Shown here piece by piece: positions 37,043-45,687 of a stretch of 64,000 nt of DNA. Made by a program: the position numbers and the translations under genes. Under the pieces are notes generated by a model. It had not been told where the DNA came from and did no database searches. It saw only the letters and a program-made list of their open reading frames with translations. This DNA comes from Lachnoclostridium sp. An169 (GTDB lineage Bacteria > Bacillota > Clostridia > Lachnospirales > Lachnospiraceae): assembly GCF_002160525.1 (NCBI RefSeq), contig NZ_NFKT01000004.1, forward strand, positions 1 to 64,000, given 5' to 3'. Each line of letters opens with the position of its first letter. Position 1 is the stretch's first letter.

Positions 37043-37531
37043 TGTGTAGATATCCTGGCTTTTGGCGTCCCAGTTGTTGGCGATGGATTCGGCCTCCTTC
37101 TCGGTCGGAACGGTAAGTTTCAGATCGATGAGGCTGTATCCGTTCTCCACAATCTGGCAGCGCACTTCAAATTCGCGGTTTGTGTTCAGATAATAGTCAG
37201 CTTTTACAGCCACTTCTTCTTTCAGATCATACTGTTTTTCCTTTAAAAAATCATCAATGTCCTGGCGGATTGCCGGGGAGATCTTATTGCTGAAGAAATG
37301 GATCGTCTCAGCCCCGTTTTCCGTGAGATGGTAGAGGGTCCGGTTATGGGTTGTCTCTGCTTTGAGAAGTCCGGAGTCGGTCAGCTCCGAGAGGGTCTCC
37401 TGAAGCCGGAAATAGGAGGTGTATCCCTTATCCAGTATAAATTCGGATATCTGCGAGGTCGCAAGAGGGAAATCCACTTTTTCAAGCATATACAGAACGA
37501 TCAGTTTATACAGTGTAAATGTTTCAGCCAT
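37019..37531 (-). CDS. DUF4364 family protein (winged-helix-like)
   Basis: A 170-residue cytosolic protein of the Clostridia-wide DUF4364 family. The first 75 residues (FTLYKLIVLYMLEKVDFPLATSQISEFILDKGY, then LQETLSELTDSGLLKAE) look like a PadR/MarR-type winged helix, so a regulatory role is possible; none is established. The start at 37531 has AAAGGAG. It overlaps the end of the upstream yhcC-like gene by 8 bp and is the last gene of the malic enzyme-yhcC-DUF4364 group. Confidence 0.86.
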   Translation of the reverse strand: MAETFTLYKLIVLYMLEKVDFPLATSQISEFILDKGYTSYFRLQETLSELTDSGLLKAETTHNRTLYHLTENGAETIHFFSNKISPAIRQDIDDFLKEKQYDLKEEVAVKADYYLNTNREFEVRCQIVENGYSLIDLKLTVPTEKEAESIANNWDAKSQDIYTSILADLL

Positions 37532-38474
37532 AATACTCCTTTCCCTGCCAGATGTCATTTTCCTTCAGATACTGGTTCAGTCGGTTTAAAACCGTGCGTT
37601 TTGCCCCGGTCCACGCAGGGGCGATGAGCAGGTCTTTCGGTCCGTCTCCGGTCAGCCGGTGGATGACGGTCTCCGGGTTAAGCCGGGCAATGCATGTCCC
37701 GAGCAGTTCGATATATTCTTCCATGTCAGGCACATGGAAAGGCGCCTTCCCGTATTCCCGGGCAAGATCTGTCCCCCGCAGTACGTGGAGAAGCTGCAGC
37801 TTGATTCCCTGGATGCCGGCGCGGTTCAGATAGTCAATGGTCCCGAGCATCTGTTCCCGGCTTTCTCCGGGGAGGAAGAGAATCACATGCACGATGACGG
37901 GGATTCCGGCAGCGCGCAGTCTCTTTACCGCTTCCTCAAAAACAGGCAGTTCATAGCCCCGGCGGATATAGCGGGCAGTGTCCGGGTGAATGGTCTGCAG
38001 TCCCAGCTCCACCCAGACCGGACGGATCCGGTTCAGGCGGGAGAGCAGCTCCATCACATCGTCGCCGAGACAGTCCGGGCGGGTGGCGATAGAGAGCACT
38101 TTCACCTCCGGATCATCCAGTGCCTCGGTAAAGATCCTTTCCAGATACGGCACCGGAGCGTAGGTGTTGGTAAACGCCTGAAAGTATGCAATGTAGGAGC
38201 GCACCGGACGCTTTGAGAGAAGATCGGCCTTCCCTTTCCGGAGCTGTTCCGTTATGGAGAGTGCGGCGTCCCCCGCAAAATCTCCGGATCCCGCGGCACT
38301 GCAGAAGATACAGCCGCCTCTTCCGATATGACCGTCCCGGTTGGGACAGGTCATGCCGCCGTTCAGTGTGATCTTGTAGACTTTCTCCCCGAATGTGTGT
38401 TTCAGGTAGTAATCCAGGGAATAGTACCGCTTTTCGCCCCAGCGCCTTTTATCTTCTGATTTCTCTTTCCCCAT
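37524..38474 (-). CDS. yhcC: TIGR01212-family radical SAM protein (YhcC)
   Basis: A 316-residue radical SAM protein. It begins with the family phrase RYYSLDYYLKHTFGEKVYKITLNGGMTCPNRDG. The Fe-S cysteines are spaced as in TIGR01212 (CPNRDGHIGRGGCIFC), followed by SAAGSGDFAG and LGLQTIHPDTARYIRRGY. The substrate is not established. Its ATG shares one base with the TGA stop of malic enzyme (TGATG), so it is translationally coupled. Confidence 0.9.
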   Translation of the reverse strand: MGKEKSEDKRRWGEKRYYSLDYYLKHTFGEKVYKITLNGGMTCPNRDGHIGRGGCIFCSAAGSGDFAGDAALSITEQLRKGKADLLSKRPVRSYIAYFQAFTNTYAPVPYLERIFTEALDDPEVKVLSIATRPDCLGDDVMELLSRLNRIRPVWVELGLQTIHPDTARYIRRGYELPVFEEAVKRLRAAGIPVIVHVILFLPGESREQMLGTIDYLNRAGIQGIKLQLLHVLRGTDLAREYGKAPFHVPDMEEYIELLGTCIARLNPETVIHRLTGDGPKDLLIAPAWTGAKRTVLNRLNQYLKENDIWQGKEYYG

Positions 38475-39622
38475 CAGATGAGTTCCCTGACTGCGCGGCT
38501 GACGGTCTCGGCAACCCTGGGATCGAAAGCCTCGGGGAGGATGTTGTTTTCATTCAAATCCTCGTCTGCCACAAGACCGGCGATGGCTTTGGCGGCAGCC
38601 AGCTTCATCTCTTCGGTAATCTGTGTGGCGCGTCCCTCCAGGGCTCCCTTGAAGATTCCCGGGAAAGCGACCACGTTGTTTACCTGGTTCGGGAAATCCG
38701 ATCTTCCGGTACCGACAACTTTTGCGCCTGCCGCCTTTGCCAGATCCGGCATGATCTCCGGAACCGGGTTGGCCATGGCAAAGAGGATGGCGTCTTTATT
38801 CATGGAAGATACCATCTCCTGGGAAACGATGCCGGGAGCGGACACACCGATAAAGATATCCGCGCCTTTGAGGGCGTCGGCGAGGGTGCCGGTTCTGTGT
38901 TCCAGGTTGGTCACCTCTGCCATCTCTTTCTGCATCCAGTTCAGATTCGGGGAATCCGTGGAAATGATTCCGTTGATATCGCACATGGTAATGTGCGGGA
39001 AACCGTAGGTGAGGAGAAGCTTTGTGATTGCCACTCCGGCGGATCCGGCGCCGTTTACCACAACGCGGCAGTCCTCCTTCTTTTTCCCGGTCACTTTCAG
39101 GGCGTTGATGATTCCGGCGAGGACGACGATGGCGGTGCCGTGCTGGTCGTCATGGAATACCGGAATGTCAAGAAGCTCTTTTAAGCGTGTCTCGATCTCA
39201 AAGCACCGCGGTGCGGCGATGTCCTCCAGATTGATGCCGCCGAACGCCGGGGCGATGTTCACGACGGTGCGGATGATCTCCTCGGTATCCTGGGTGTCCA
39301 GGCAGATCGGAACCGCATTGACGCCGCCGAATTCCTTGAAGAGTACCGCTTTCCCTTCCATAACCGGCATGGCGGCAAGTGCGCCAATGTTGCCAAGGCC
39401 GAGGACGGCGCTCCCGTCGGAGACGACGGCAACCGTGTTGGCTTTCATGGTATATTTGTATGCAGCCTCCGGATCTTCTGCGATCACCTTACAGGGCTCC
39501 GCGACGCCGGGGGTATAGGCGATGGCAAGATCCTCCCTGGAGTTTACATGGGCCTTTGCTGTTGTCTCGATCTTACCGTTCCACTGTTCATGCATCTGCA
39601 ACGCTTTTTCACTGTTCGTCAT
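38474..39622 (-). CDS. NAD(P)-dependent malic enzyme (oxaloacetate-decarboxylating)
   Basis: A 382-residue short-form malic enzyme. It has IAYTPGVAEPC near residue 35, then DGSAVLGLGNIGALAAMPVMEGKA, VFHDDQHGTAIVVLAGIINALK (metal and substrate site) and the Rossmann motif VVVNGAGSAGVAITKLL. It converts malate to pyruvate and CO2 with NAD(P)+ reduction. The length of about 380-410 is normal for the bacterial type without a phosphotransacetylase domain. First gene of a three-gene minus-strand unit, transcribed from a promoter that shares its -35 region with the rho promoter. Confidence 0.93.
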   Translation of the reverse strand: MTNSEKALQMHEQWNGKIETTAKAHVNSREDLAIAYTPGVAEPCKVIAEDPEAAYKYTMKANTVAVVSDGSAVLGLGNIGALAAMPVMEGKAVLFKEFGGVNAVPICLDTQDTEEIIRTVVNIAPAFGGINLEDIAAPRCFEIETRLKELLDIPVFHDDQHGTAIVVLAGIINALKVTGKKKEDCRVVVNGAGSAGVAITKLLLTYGFPHITMCDINGIISTDSPNLNWMQKEMAEVTNLEHRTGTLADALKGADIFIGVSAPGIVSQEMVSSMNKDAILFAMANPVPEIMPDLAKAAGAKVVGTGRSDFPNQVNNVVAFPGIFKGALEGRATQITEEMKLAAAKAIAGLVADEDLNENNILPEAFDPRVAETVSRAVRELI

Positions 39623-39660
39623 TTGCTTTACCTCACTTTTCGTCTCTTCTTCATTCCGTT

Positions 39661-39689
39661 ATAATACCACTGATTTCTGTGGTTGACAA
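39661..39689 (-). promoter_or_regulatory. Promoter of the malic enzyme operon
   Basis: Minus strand TTGTCA (39689-39684), 17-bp spacer, TATTAT (39666-39661), about 39 bp before the start codon. The -35 hexamer overlaps the rho -35 hexamer by 5 bp. Confidence 0.7.
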
Positions 39690-39711
39690 GAGGACGCTCT
39701 GCTTGTATAAT
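39683..39711 (+). promoter_or_regulatory. Consensus promoter of rho
   Basis: TTGACA (39683-39688), 17-bp spacer, TATAAT (39706-39711): a perfect sigma-A consensus. The predicted leader is about 125 nt long, room for the autogenous control known for rho in other bacteria (inference); I see no obvious hairpin terminator in it. Confidence 0.85.
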
Positions 39712-39845
39712 AAGAACATATTTTGGTGCATATTTTCGATTTACGTCATTTCAGACGATAATTCCCGAAGCATTTAAAATGAAAAACGAACTGAATCAGT
39801 AAAGAAATAACAGCAGTCTTGTTTTGAACAGAAAGGATAGGTTTT

Positions 39846-41348
39846 ATGACAAGAGAAAAGTATGAATCTCTGCCGCTGGCGACTCTGAAGGAACTGGCAA
39901 AAGCAAGAAAGATGAAAGGAATCTCCGGTCTGAAGAAAAGCGACCTGATTGACGCGATGCTGGCTCTTGACGAACAGGAAGCGCAGAAAGAAGCTCCTGC
40001 CGAGGAGAAAGAGGCAAAATCCGTCAAAGAGGCAAAAGAGGGAAAAGAGACAAAGGCAAAGAGAGAAAAGAAGACGGAGAAAGCCGAGAAGGAAGAGAAG
40101 CGCGAGGAGAAAAAGGACCGCGAAGAGAAGAGAGAAGGACGCGCGGACAGGCACGACCGGAGAGACGACAGAGAGAAGGATCACGATAAAGATAAGGAAG
40201 AGACCGATATCGAGCAGCTTGACAGCGGATATACGGCAAACGGTATCCTTGAGGTGCTTCAGGACGGCTACGGATTCATCCGCTGCGAGAATTATCTCCC
40301 CGGAGAAAATGACGTCTATGTATCGCCTTCCCAGATCCGCAGATTCGGTCTGAAAACCGGAGATATCCTTACGGGAAATACAAGGATCAAGACGCAGGGA
40401 GAGAAGTTCAGCGCTCTTTTGTATGTCTCAGCAATCAACGGACTCCGTCCGGCGGAGGCAATGAAGAGGAAGAATTTCGAGGACCTGACTCCGATCTTCC
40501 CGAATAAGAGGATCCGTCTGGAAACGCCGGGATGTACGACTGCAATGCGCATCGTGGATCTGGTATCCCCCATCGGAAAAGGACAGAGAGGTATGATCGT
40601 CTCCCCGCCGAAGGCCGGTAAGACGACGCTGTTAAAGGAAGTGGCGCTCTCTGTTCAGAAGAGAGAACCGGACATGCATCTGCTGATTCTGCTCATCGAT
40701 GAGCGCCCGGAGGAGGTTACGGATATCCGGGAAGCCATCGCCGGCCCCAACGTGGAAGTGATCTACTCTACCTTCGACGAGCTGCCGGAACACCACAAGA
40801 GAGTGTCGGAGATGGTGATTGCCCGCGCGAAACGTCTTGTGGAACACGGCAAGGACGTAATGATCCTGCTGGACAGTATTACAAGGCTTGCAAGAGCATA
40901 TAACCTTACCGTTCCGCCGTCAGGAAGAACTCTCTCCGGAGGTCTTGACCCGGCTGCTCTCTACAGCCCGAAGCGTTTCTTCGGTGCTGCAAGAAACATG
41001 CGCGAGGGCGGAAGCCTTACAATTCTCGCAACAGCTCTTGTGGATACGGGAAGCAAGATGGACGATGTGGTGTATGAGGAGTTCAAGGGAACCGGAAACA
41101 TGGAACTGATGCTTGACCGCAAGCTCCAGGAGAAGAGAGTGTTCCCGGCGATCGATATCCCGAAGTCCGGTACGAGAAGAGACGACCTTCTCCTGACCAG
41201 GGAGGAACAGGAGGCGGCGGATATCATGCGCAGGGCGATGAACGGCATGAAGGCAGAGGAAGCAGTGGACAATCTTCTCAACATGTTTGCCCGCACGAAA
41301 ACCAACGCTGAACTCGTCCATCAGATCATAAGACAGAAGTTTATCTAA
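39846..41348 (+). CDS. rho: Transcription termination factor Rho
   Basis: A 500-residue Rho. The N-terminal helical domain (LKELAKARKMKGISGLKKSDLIDAML) is followed by an 80-residue Lys/Glu/Arg/Asp-rich insertion (about 44-125), then the RNA-binding cold-shock-like domain (GYGFIRCENYLPGENDVYVSPSQIRRFGLKTGD) and the ATPase core with Walker A PPKAGKTTLLKE (about 255), LIDERPEEVTDI, Q-loop GRTLSGGLDP and DRKLQEKRVFPAIDI. It is an RNA-dependent helicase that ends transcription. The charged insertion is absent from E. coli Rho but of a kind seen in several Gram-positive Rho proteins. Confidence 0.96.
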   Translation: MTREKYESLPLATLKELAKARKMKGISGLKKSDLIDAMLALDEQEAQKEAPAEEKEAKSVKEAKEGKETKAKREKKTEKAEKEEKREEKKDREEKREGRADRHDRRDDREKDHDKDKEETDIEQLDSGYTANGILEVLQDGYGFIRCENYLPGENDVYVSPSQIRRFGLKTGDILTGNTRIKTQGEKFSALLYVSAINGLRPAEAMKRKNFEDLTPIFPNKRIRLETPGCTTAMRIVDLVSPIGKGQRGMIVSPPKAGKTTLLKEVALSVQKREPDMHLLILLIDERPEEVTDIREAIAGPNVEVIYSTFDELPEHHKRVSEMVIARAKRLVEHGKDVMILLDSITRLARAYNLTVPPSGRTLSGGLDPAALYSPKRFFGAARNMREGGSLTILATALVDTGSKMDDVVYEEFKGTGNMELMLDRKLQEKRVFPAIDIPKSGTRRDDLLLTREEQEAADIMRRAMNGMKAEEAVDNLLNMFARTKTNAELVHQIIRQKFI

Positions 41349-41355
41349 AAAAGTA

Positions 41356-41384
41356 TTGCAAATAGATATAACTTATGATACAAT
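41356..41384 (+). promoter_or_regulatory. Promoter of rpmE
   Basis: TTGCAA (41356-41361), 17 bp, TACAAT (41379-41384), in the short gap between rho and rpmE. It would let L31 be expressed independently of rho. Confidence 0.6.
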
Positions 41385-41439
41385 TTAAAAGCTGTTTAGA
41401 AATGATAATTAGTAATTTTGAAATAGAGAGGTGAAAATC

Positions 41440-41640
41440 ATGCGCGAAGGAATCCATCCGGAGTATCATCAGGCAACTGTAACCTGCAACTGCGGAAACA
41501 CATTTGTGACAGGATCTACAAACAAGAGTATCCACGTAGAAATCTGCTCCAAGTGCCACCCGTTCTATACAGGTCAGCAGAAAGCGGCTCAGGCCCGTGG
41601 CCGTGTTGATAAGTTCAACAAAAAATACGGTATTAAATAA
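41440..41640 (+). CDS. rpmE: 50S ribosomal protein L31, zinc-binding type
   Basis: A 66-residue L31 ([22 protein letters not shown]). The zinc ligands CNC and CSKC are present (the C+ form). The final [24 protein letters not shown] is standard. I start at the ATG 41440 with GAGAGGTG upstream; a GTG 9 bp earlier would add three residues and overlap the ribosome site. Confidence 0.95.
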   Translation: MREGIHPEYHQATVTCNCGNTFVTGSTNKSIHVEICSKCHPFYTGQQKAAQARGRVDKFNKKYGIK

Positions 41641-41705
41641 GAAAGATTTGCTGGAGGCTGAGGTGGTTGCATCTCAGCCTCTTCTACGTTTACACAGGAG
41701 GCAGT

Positions 41706-42623
41706 ATGAAATCATCGAATATCGGCGGACAGGCTGTGCTGGAAGGAATCATGATGAGAAACGGCGGAAAATATTCCGTTGCAGTCCGCAAAACCGACGG
41801 AGAGATCGCTGTGGATATTCAGGATTACAAGAGCGTAATCCCCTGGAAGACGCCTCTTAGGATCCCTTTTATCCGGGGAATTTTCAATTTCATTGATTCC
41901 CTTGTGCTGGGGATGAAGACACTGATGTTTTCTGCCAGCTTTTTTGAGGATGATGAGGAGGAAGAGGTGGTCACGGCGGAAGAAGCCGCAAAGCGGGAGA
42001 AGCAGGACCGTCTGATTATGAATATCACGGTTGCTGTTTCGGTGGTGCTGGCTGCGGTAATTTTCATGGTTCTGCCGTATTTCTTGAGTACGGTTGTGGA
42101 AAGGTACACATCTTCGAGAATTATCATGACGGTTTTTGAGGGCATCATCCGAATGGTGATCTTTCTTCTCTATATCTTCTTTATATCAAGGATGAAGGAT
42201 ATCCGCAGGACTTTTATGTACCACGGCGCGGAACACAAGTGCATCAACTGTATCGAGCACGGACTGGAGCTGAACGTGGAAAATGTAAGGAAGAGTTCAA
42301 AGCAGCACAAGAGATGCGGAACCAGCTTCCTTTTCTTCGTCATGATTGTGAGTATTATCTTTTCCTTTTTTATCACTGCCCAGTCCCAGGTGCTCCGGGT
42401 ACTTCTGAGGATCGCCCTGCTTCCCGTCATTGCGGGAGTCTCCTACGAGATCATCCGTCTGGCAGGCAACAGTGATAATCCCTTTGTCAATCTCCTGAGC
42501 AGACCGGGCATGTGGGTACAGAACATGACGACAAAGGAGCCGGACGACAGTATGATCGAAGTCGGGATCCGCGCCGTTGAGGAAGTCTTTGACTGGCGTA
42601 CCTGGCAGAAGGAGAATCTGTGA
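41706..42623 (+). CDS. yqhQ: DUF1385 family membrane protein (YqhQ)
   Basis: A 305-residue protein with three to four membrane helices (about 55-80, 115-140, 150-170 and 210-255). The family hallmarks are IGGQAVLEGIMMRNG at the N-terminus, YHGAEHKCINCIEHG in the middle (a His/Cys pattern that could bind metal) and KRCGTSFLFFVMIVSI. Function is not established. AGGAGG precedes the ATG at 41706. Its TGA overlaps the prmC start (TGATG). Confidence 0.9.
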   Translation: MKSSNIGGQAVLEGIMMRNGGKYSVAVRKTDGEIAVDIQDYKSVIPWKTPLRIPFIRGIFNFIDSLVLGMKTLMFSASFFEDDEEEEVVTAEEAAKREKQDRLIMNITVAVSVVLAAVIFMVLPYFLSTVVERYTSSRIIMTVFEGIIRMVIFLLYIFFISRMKDIRRTFMYHGAEHKCINCIEHGLELNVENVRKSSKQHKRCGTSFLFFVMIVSIIFSFFITAQSQVLRVLLRIALLPVIAGVSYEIIRLAGNSDNPFVNLLSRPGMWVQNMTTKEPDDSMIEVGIRAVEEVFDWRTWQKENL

Positions 42624-43570
42624 TGACCGCAGGTTTCCCCGCAGGCGGGGAAAAGCACCGGACGGGGCTGCCGGCAGTTCCGGGAGAGAAAACAGAAACG
42701 CTCAAAAGTGCCCTGAAAAAGGGGACTGACGTGCTGCAGCAGGCAGGAATCGCGGATGCGGATCTCGACGCCTGGTATCTTCTGGAGTATGTGACGGGGA
42801 CAGACCGGGCACACTATCTGGCAGATCCCGACTGCATTATGGCGGAAGAAGATAAGGAAAAATATAAGAGCTGCATTTCCCGCAGGGCGGGACGGGTTCC
42901 CCTGCAGCATATTACCGGGGAACAGGAATTTATGGGCCTGTCATTCCATGTCAGCGAACATGTGCTGATCCCCAGGCAGGACACGGAGATTCTTGTGGAA
43001 CAGGCACTGGGACTGCTGAAGCAGGGAGAGGTGCCGGTGGGAGGCTCCGCTCCCTTTACCGGCCGGATTTTAGATCTGTGTACCGGATCCGGGTGTATTC
43101 TGATCAGTATCCTTCACTGGGCACAGACGGCTCTGGAAGGAGTGGGTTCGGACATTTCCAGGGAAGCACTGGAGGTGGCGCAGGAGAATGCGCGGAATCT
43201 GGGACAGAAGAACGCAGAGTTCATCTGCTCGGATCTCTTTGAGAAAATCAGCGGGACGTTCGGGATGATTGTATCCAATCCGCCGTATATCCGCAGTGCA
43301 GAGATCCGGACTCTGGAAGATGAGGTGAAACTTCACGATCCCCTGCTGGCTCTGGACGGAAAAGAAGACGGCCTGTATTTCTACCGCAGGATTACGGATG
43401 AGGCGGGGGATTATCTGGAGCCGGGCGGTTATCTTCTCTTTGAGATCGGCTGCGACCAGGCGCAGGACGTGAAGAGTCTCATGGAGAAGGCAGGATTCGA
43501 GGAGACTGCGGTGGTGAAGGACCTGGCGGGGCTTGACCGGGTTGTACTGGGCCGCATGCCGTATCGGTAG
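42623..43570 (+). CDS. prmC: Peptide chain release factor N5-glutamine methyltransferase
   Basis: A 315-residue SAM-dependent methyltransferase. An N-terminal helical domain (about 25-110) precedes the catalytic domain with ILDLCTGSGCILISI (SAM site), the NPPYI motif that holds the target glutamine and a late YLLFEIGCDQAQDV. It methylates the Gln of the GGQ motif in release factors. The target gene prfA lies 93 bp downstream, the usual pairing. The first 30 residues (TAGFPAGGEKHRTGLPAVPGE) look like a non-conserved extension. Confidence 0.93.
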   Translation: MTAGFPAGGEKHRTGLPAVPGEKTETLKSALKKGTDVLQQAGIADADLDAWYLLEYVTGTDRAHYLADPDCIMAEEDKEKYKSCISRRAGRVPLQHITGEQEFMGLSFHVSEHVLIPRQDTEILVEQALGLLKQGEVPVGGSAPFTGRILDLCTGSGCILISILHWAQTALEGVGSDISREALEVAQENARNLGQKNAEFICSDLFEKISGTFGMIVSNPPYIRSAEIRTLEDEVKLHDPLLALDGKEDGLYFYRRITDEAGDYLEPGGYLLFEIGCDQAQDVKSLMEKAGFEETAVVKDLAGLDRVVLGRMPYR

Positions 43571-43663
43571 TGCGTTCTGCATACCGGTGCCGTTCTGTCC
43601 GGTTCTCCGGAGAGATATTTTGGAAAAAGTTGTATTTAGATTCAGGAAGAGGAACGATAGAAA

Positions 43664-44734
43664 ATGTTTGACAGATTAGACGATCTACTGATCCGTTATG
43701 AGGAACTGATGGGAGAGCTCCAGGAGCCGGATGTGGCGAATGATCCGGAGCGCTTCCGTAAACTGATGAAAGAGCAGAGCGATCTGGCTCCCATCATTGA
43801 AGCGTACAAAGAGTACAAGCAGTGCAGGCAGAACATTGAGGACAGCCTTGCCATGCTGGAAGAAGAATCCGATGAGGAAATGCGGGAACTGGCAAAAGAA
43901 GAGTTAAATGAGTCCCGCGCCAGAGTGGAAGAGCTGGAGCAGCAGCTCAAGATTCTTCTGCTTCCCAAGGACCCCAACGATGACAAGAACGTTATCGTGG
44001 AGATCCGTGCCGGCGCAGGCGGGGATGAAGCAGCGCTTTTCGCGGCGGAGATCTACCGCATGTATGTGCATTATGCGGACAGCAAGGGGTGGAAGACGGA
44101 GATGATCTCGCTCAATGAGAACGGGATCGGCGGTTTCAAAGAATGTGTGTTCATGATCTCCGGACAGGGCGCTTACTCCCGGCTGAAATATGAGAGCGGC
44201 GTCCACCGTGTACAGAGGGTCCCGGAGACCGAGAGCGGCGGAAGAATCCACACTTCCACGATCACTGTGGCGATTATGCCTGAGGCGGAGGAAGTGGATG
44301 TTGTGATCGACGAGAAAGATATCCGGATCGACGTGATGCGCGCCTCCGGAAACGGCGGACAGTGTGTCAACACAACAGACTCTGCGGTACGTCTGACCCA
44401 CTATCCGACAGGCATTGTCATCTACAGCCAGACGGAGAAATCCCAGCTTCAGAACAAGGAGAAAGCCTTCCGGCTGCTCCGCTCCAAACTCTACGATCTG
44501 GAGCTTGAGAAGCAGCAGGCATCTGAGGCAGAGGCGAGAAGAAGCCAGATCGGTACCGGGGACCGGTCGGAGAAGATCCGCACATACAACTTCCCGCAGG
44601 GAAGGGTGACAGACCACAGAATCAAACTGACTCTGCACAAGCTTGACTCGGTCCTAAACGGGGATCTGGACGAGATTATCGACAGTCTGATCGCCGCGGA
44701 CCAGACCGCAAAACTTGCAAAAATGGAGGATTGA
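43664..44734 (+). CDS. prfA: Peptide chain release factor 1
   Basis: A 356-residue class I release factor for UAA and UAG. The codon-recognition tripeptide PET lies in [14 protein letters not shown] and the catalytic GGQ in [20 protein letters not shown] (about residue 230). Full length with the N-terminal helical domain. It follows prmC on the same strand. Confidence 0.97.
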   Translation: MFDRLDDLLIRYEELMGELQEPDVANDPERFRKLMKEQSDLAPIIEAYKEYKQCRQNIEDSLAMLEEESDEEMRELAKEELNESRARVEELEQQLKILLLPKDPNDDKNVIVEIRAGAGGDEAALFAAEIYRMYVHYADSKGWKTEMISLNENGIGGFKECVFMISGQGAYSRLKYESGVHRVQRVPETESGGRIHTSTITVAIMPEAEEVDVVIDEKDIRIDVMRASGNGGQCVNTTDSAVRLTHYPTGIVIYSQTEKSQLQNKEKAFRLLRSKLYDLELEKQQASEAEARRSQIGTGDRSEKIRTYNFPQGRVTDHRIKLTLHKLDSVLNGDLDEIIDSLIAADQTAKLAKMED

Positions 44735-44740
44735 TAAAGT

Positions 44741-45670
44741 ATGACAGAACCAGTGTTCAAACGGCCTGAACTGGAAGATAAGGAGTGCATCAGCCATTAT
44801 TTCCGGGAATCGCCCAGCAGGAGCTGTGAGCGGACGTTCGTGAACGTATATCTCTGGTCAAGGTACTACAAAGTAAAATTCGCCGTTATCGAGAATACCC
44901 TTGTTTTCAGGAGCGAGGATGAGGGCACGGCGTTTTCCTATCCCGCCGGGGAGCCGGAAGATGTGAGGCGGGCGCTTGAATATCTGATGGCATACTGCAG
45001 GGAAAAAGGATGCCCGTTCGTTCTCTACAACGTGACACCGGAGTATTTTTCCCAGCTCGACGGATGGTATCCGGGACGTTTCCGGATCGAGTACGACCGG
45101 GATGTGGCGGACTATGTCTATGAGACAGAGAAACTGGCGACTCTGGCGGGCAAGAAGCTTCACGGAAAGAGAAACCATATCAACAAGTTTAAGACCCTCT
45201 ATCCGGACTGGTGTTATGAGAGCATCGGGGAGGAGAACGTGGAGGAATGTTTCCAGATGGCGCTCAAGTGGCGGAACCAGAACGGGTGCGATGACGATTC
45301 GGAGAAAAATGCCGAGATGTGTGTGACTCTCAACTCGCTGCGGCTCTATAAAGAGCTCGGATTAAGAGGCGGCCTTCTGAGAGTGGGAGGCAGGATCGTG
45401 GCGTTTTCCCTGGGAGAACCCCTCTGCGATGATACTTTTGTCGTCCATATCGAGAAGGCATTCCCGGATGTGGAAGGGGCATATACGATGATCAACCAGC
45501 AGTTCGTGCAGCATGAATGCATGGATTATAAATACGTCAACCGTGAGGATGATACCGGAGCGGAAGGGCTCCGGAAAGCAAAACTTTCCTACCGTCCCGC
45601 ATTTCTCGAGGAAAAGGGACTGGTGACGGAGACGGCGGAACCGGCACGGATGGAAGAAGAAAATAATTAA
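44741..45670 (+). CDS. DUF2156 (GNAT-like, phosphatidylglycerol lysyltransferase-related) protein
   Basis: A 309-residue soluble protein. Typical phrases are SCERTFVNVYLWSRYYKVKF, KLHGKRNHINKFKTLYPDW (about 140), GLRGGLLRVGGRIVAFSLGE and a C-terminal MDYKYVNREDDTGAEGLRKAKLSYRPAFLEEK. This is the soluble C-terminal-type domain of MprF-like aminoacyl-phospholipid synthases without the membrane flippase part. The substrate is unknown. It starts 6 bp after prfA, so it belongs to that operon. Confidence 0.85.
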   Translation: MTEPVFKRPELEDKECISHYFRESPSRSCERTFVNVYLWSRYYKVKFAVIENTLVFRSEDEGTAFSYPAGEPEDVRRALEYLMAYCREKGCPFVLYNVTPEYFSQLDGWYPGRFRIEYDRDVADYVYETEKLATLAGKKLHGKRNHINKFKTLYPDWCYESIGEENVEECFQMALKWRNQNGCDDDSEKNAEMCVTLNSLRLYKELGLRGGLLRVGGRIVAFSLGEPLCDDTFVVHIEKAFPDVEGAYTMINQQFVQHECMDYKYVNREDDTGAEGLRKAKLSYRPAFLEEKGLVTETAEPARMEEENN

Positions 45671-45687
45671 GAAATGGAGTGACAGAG

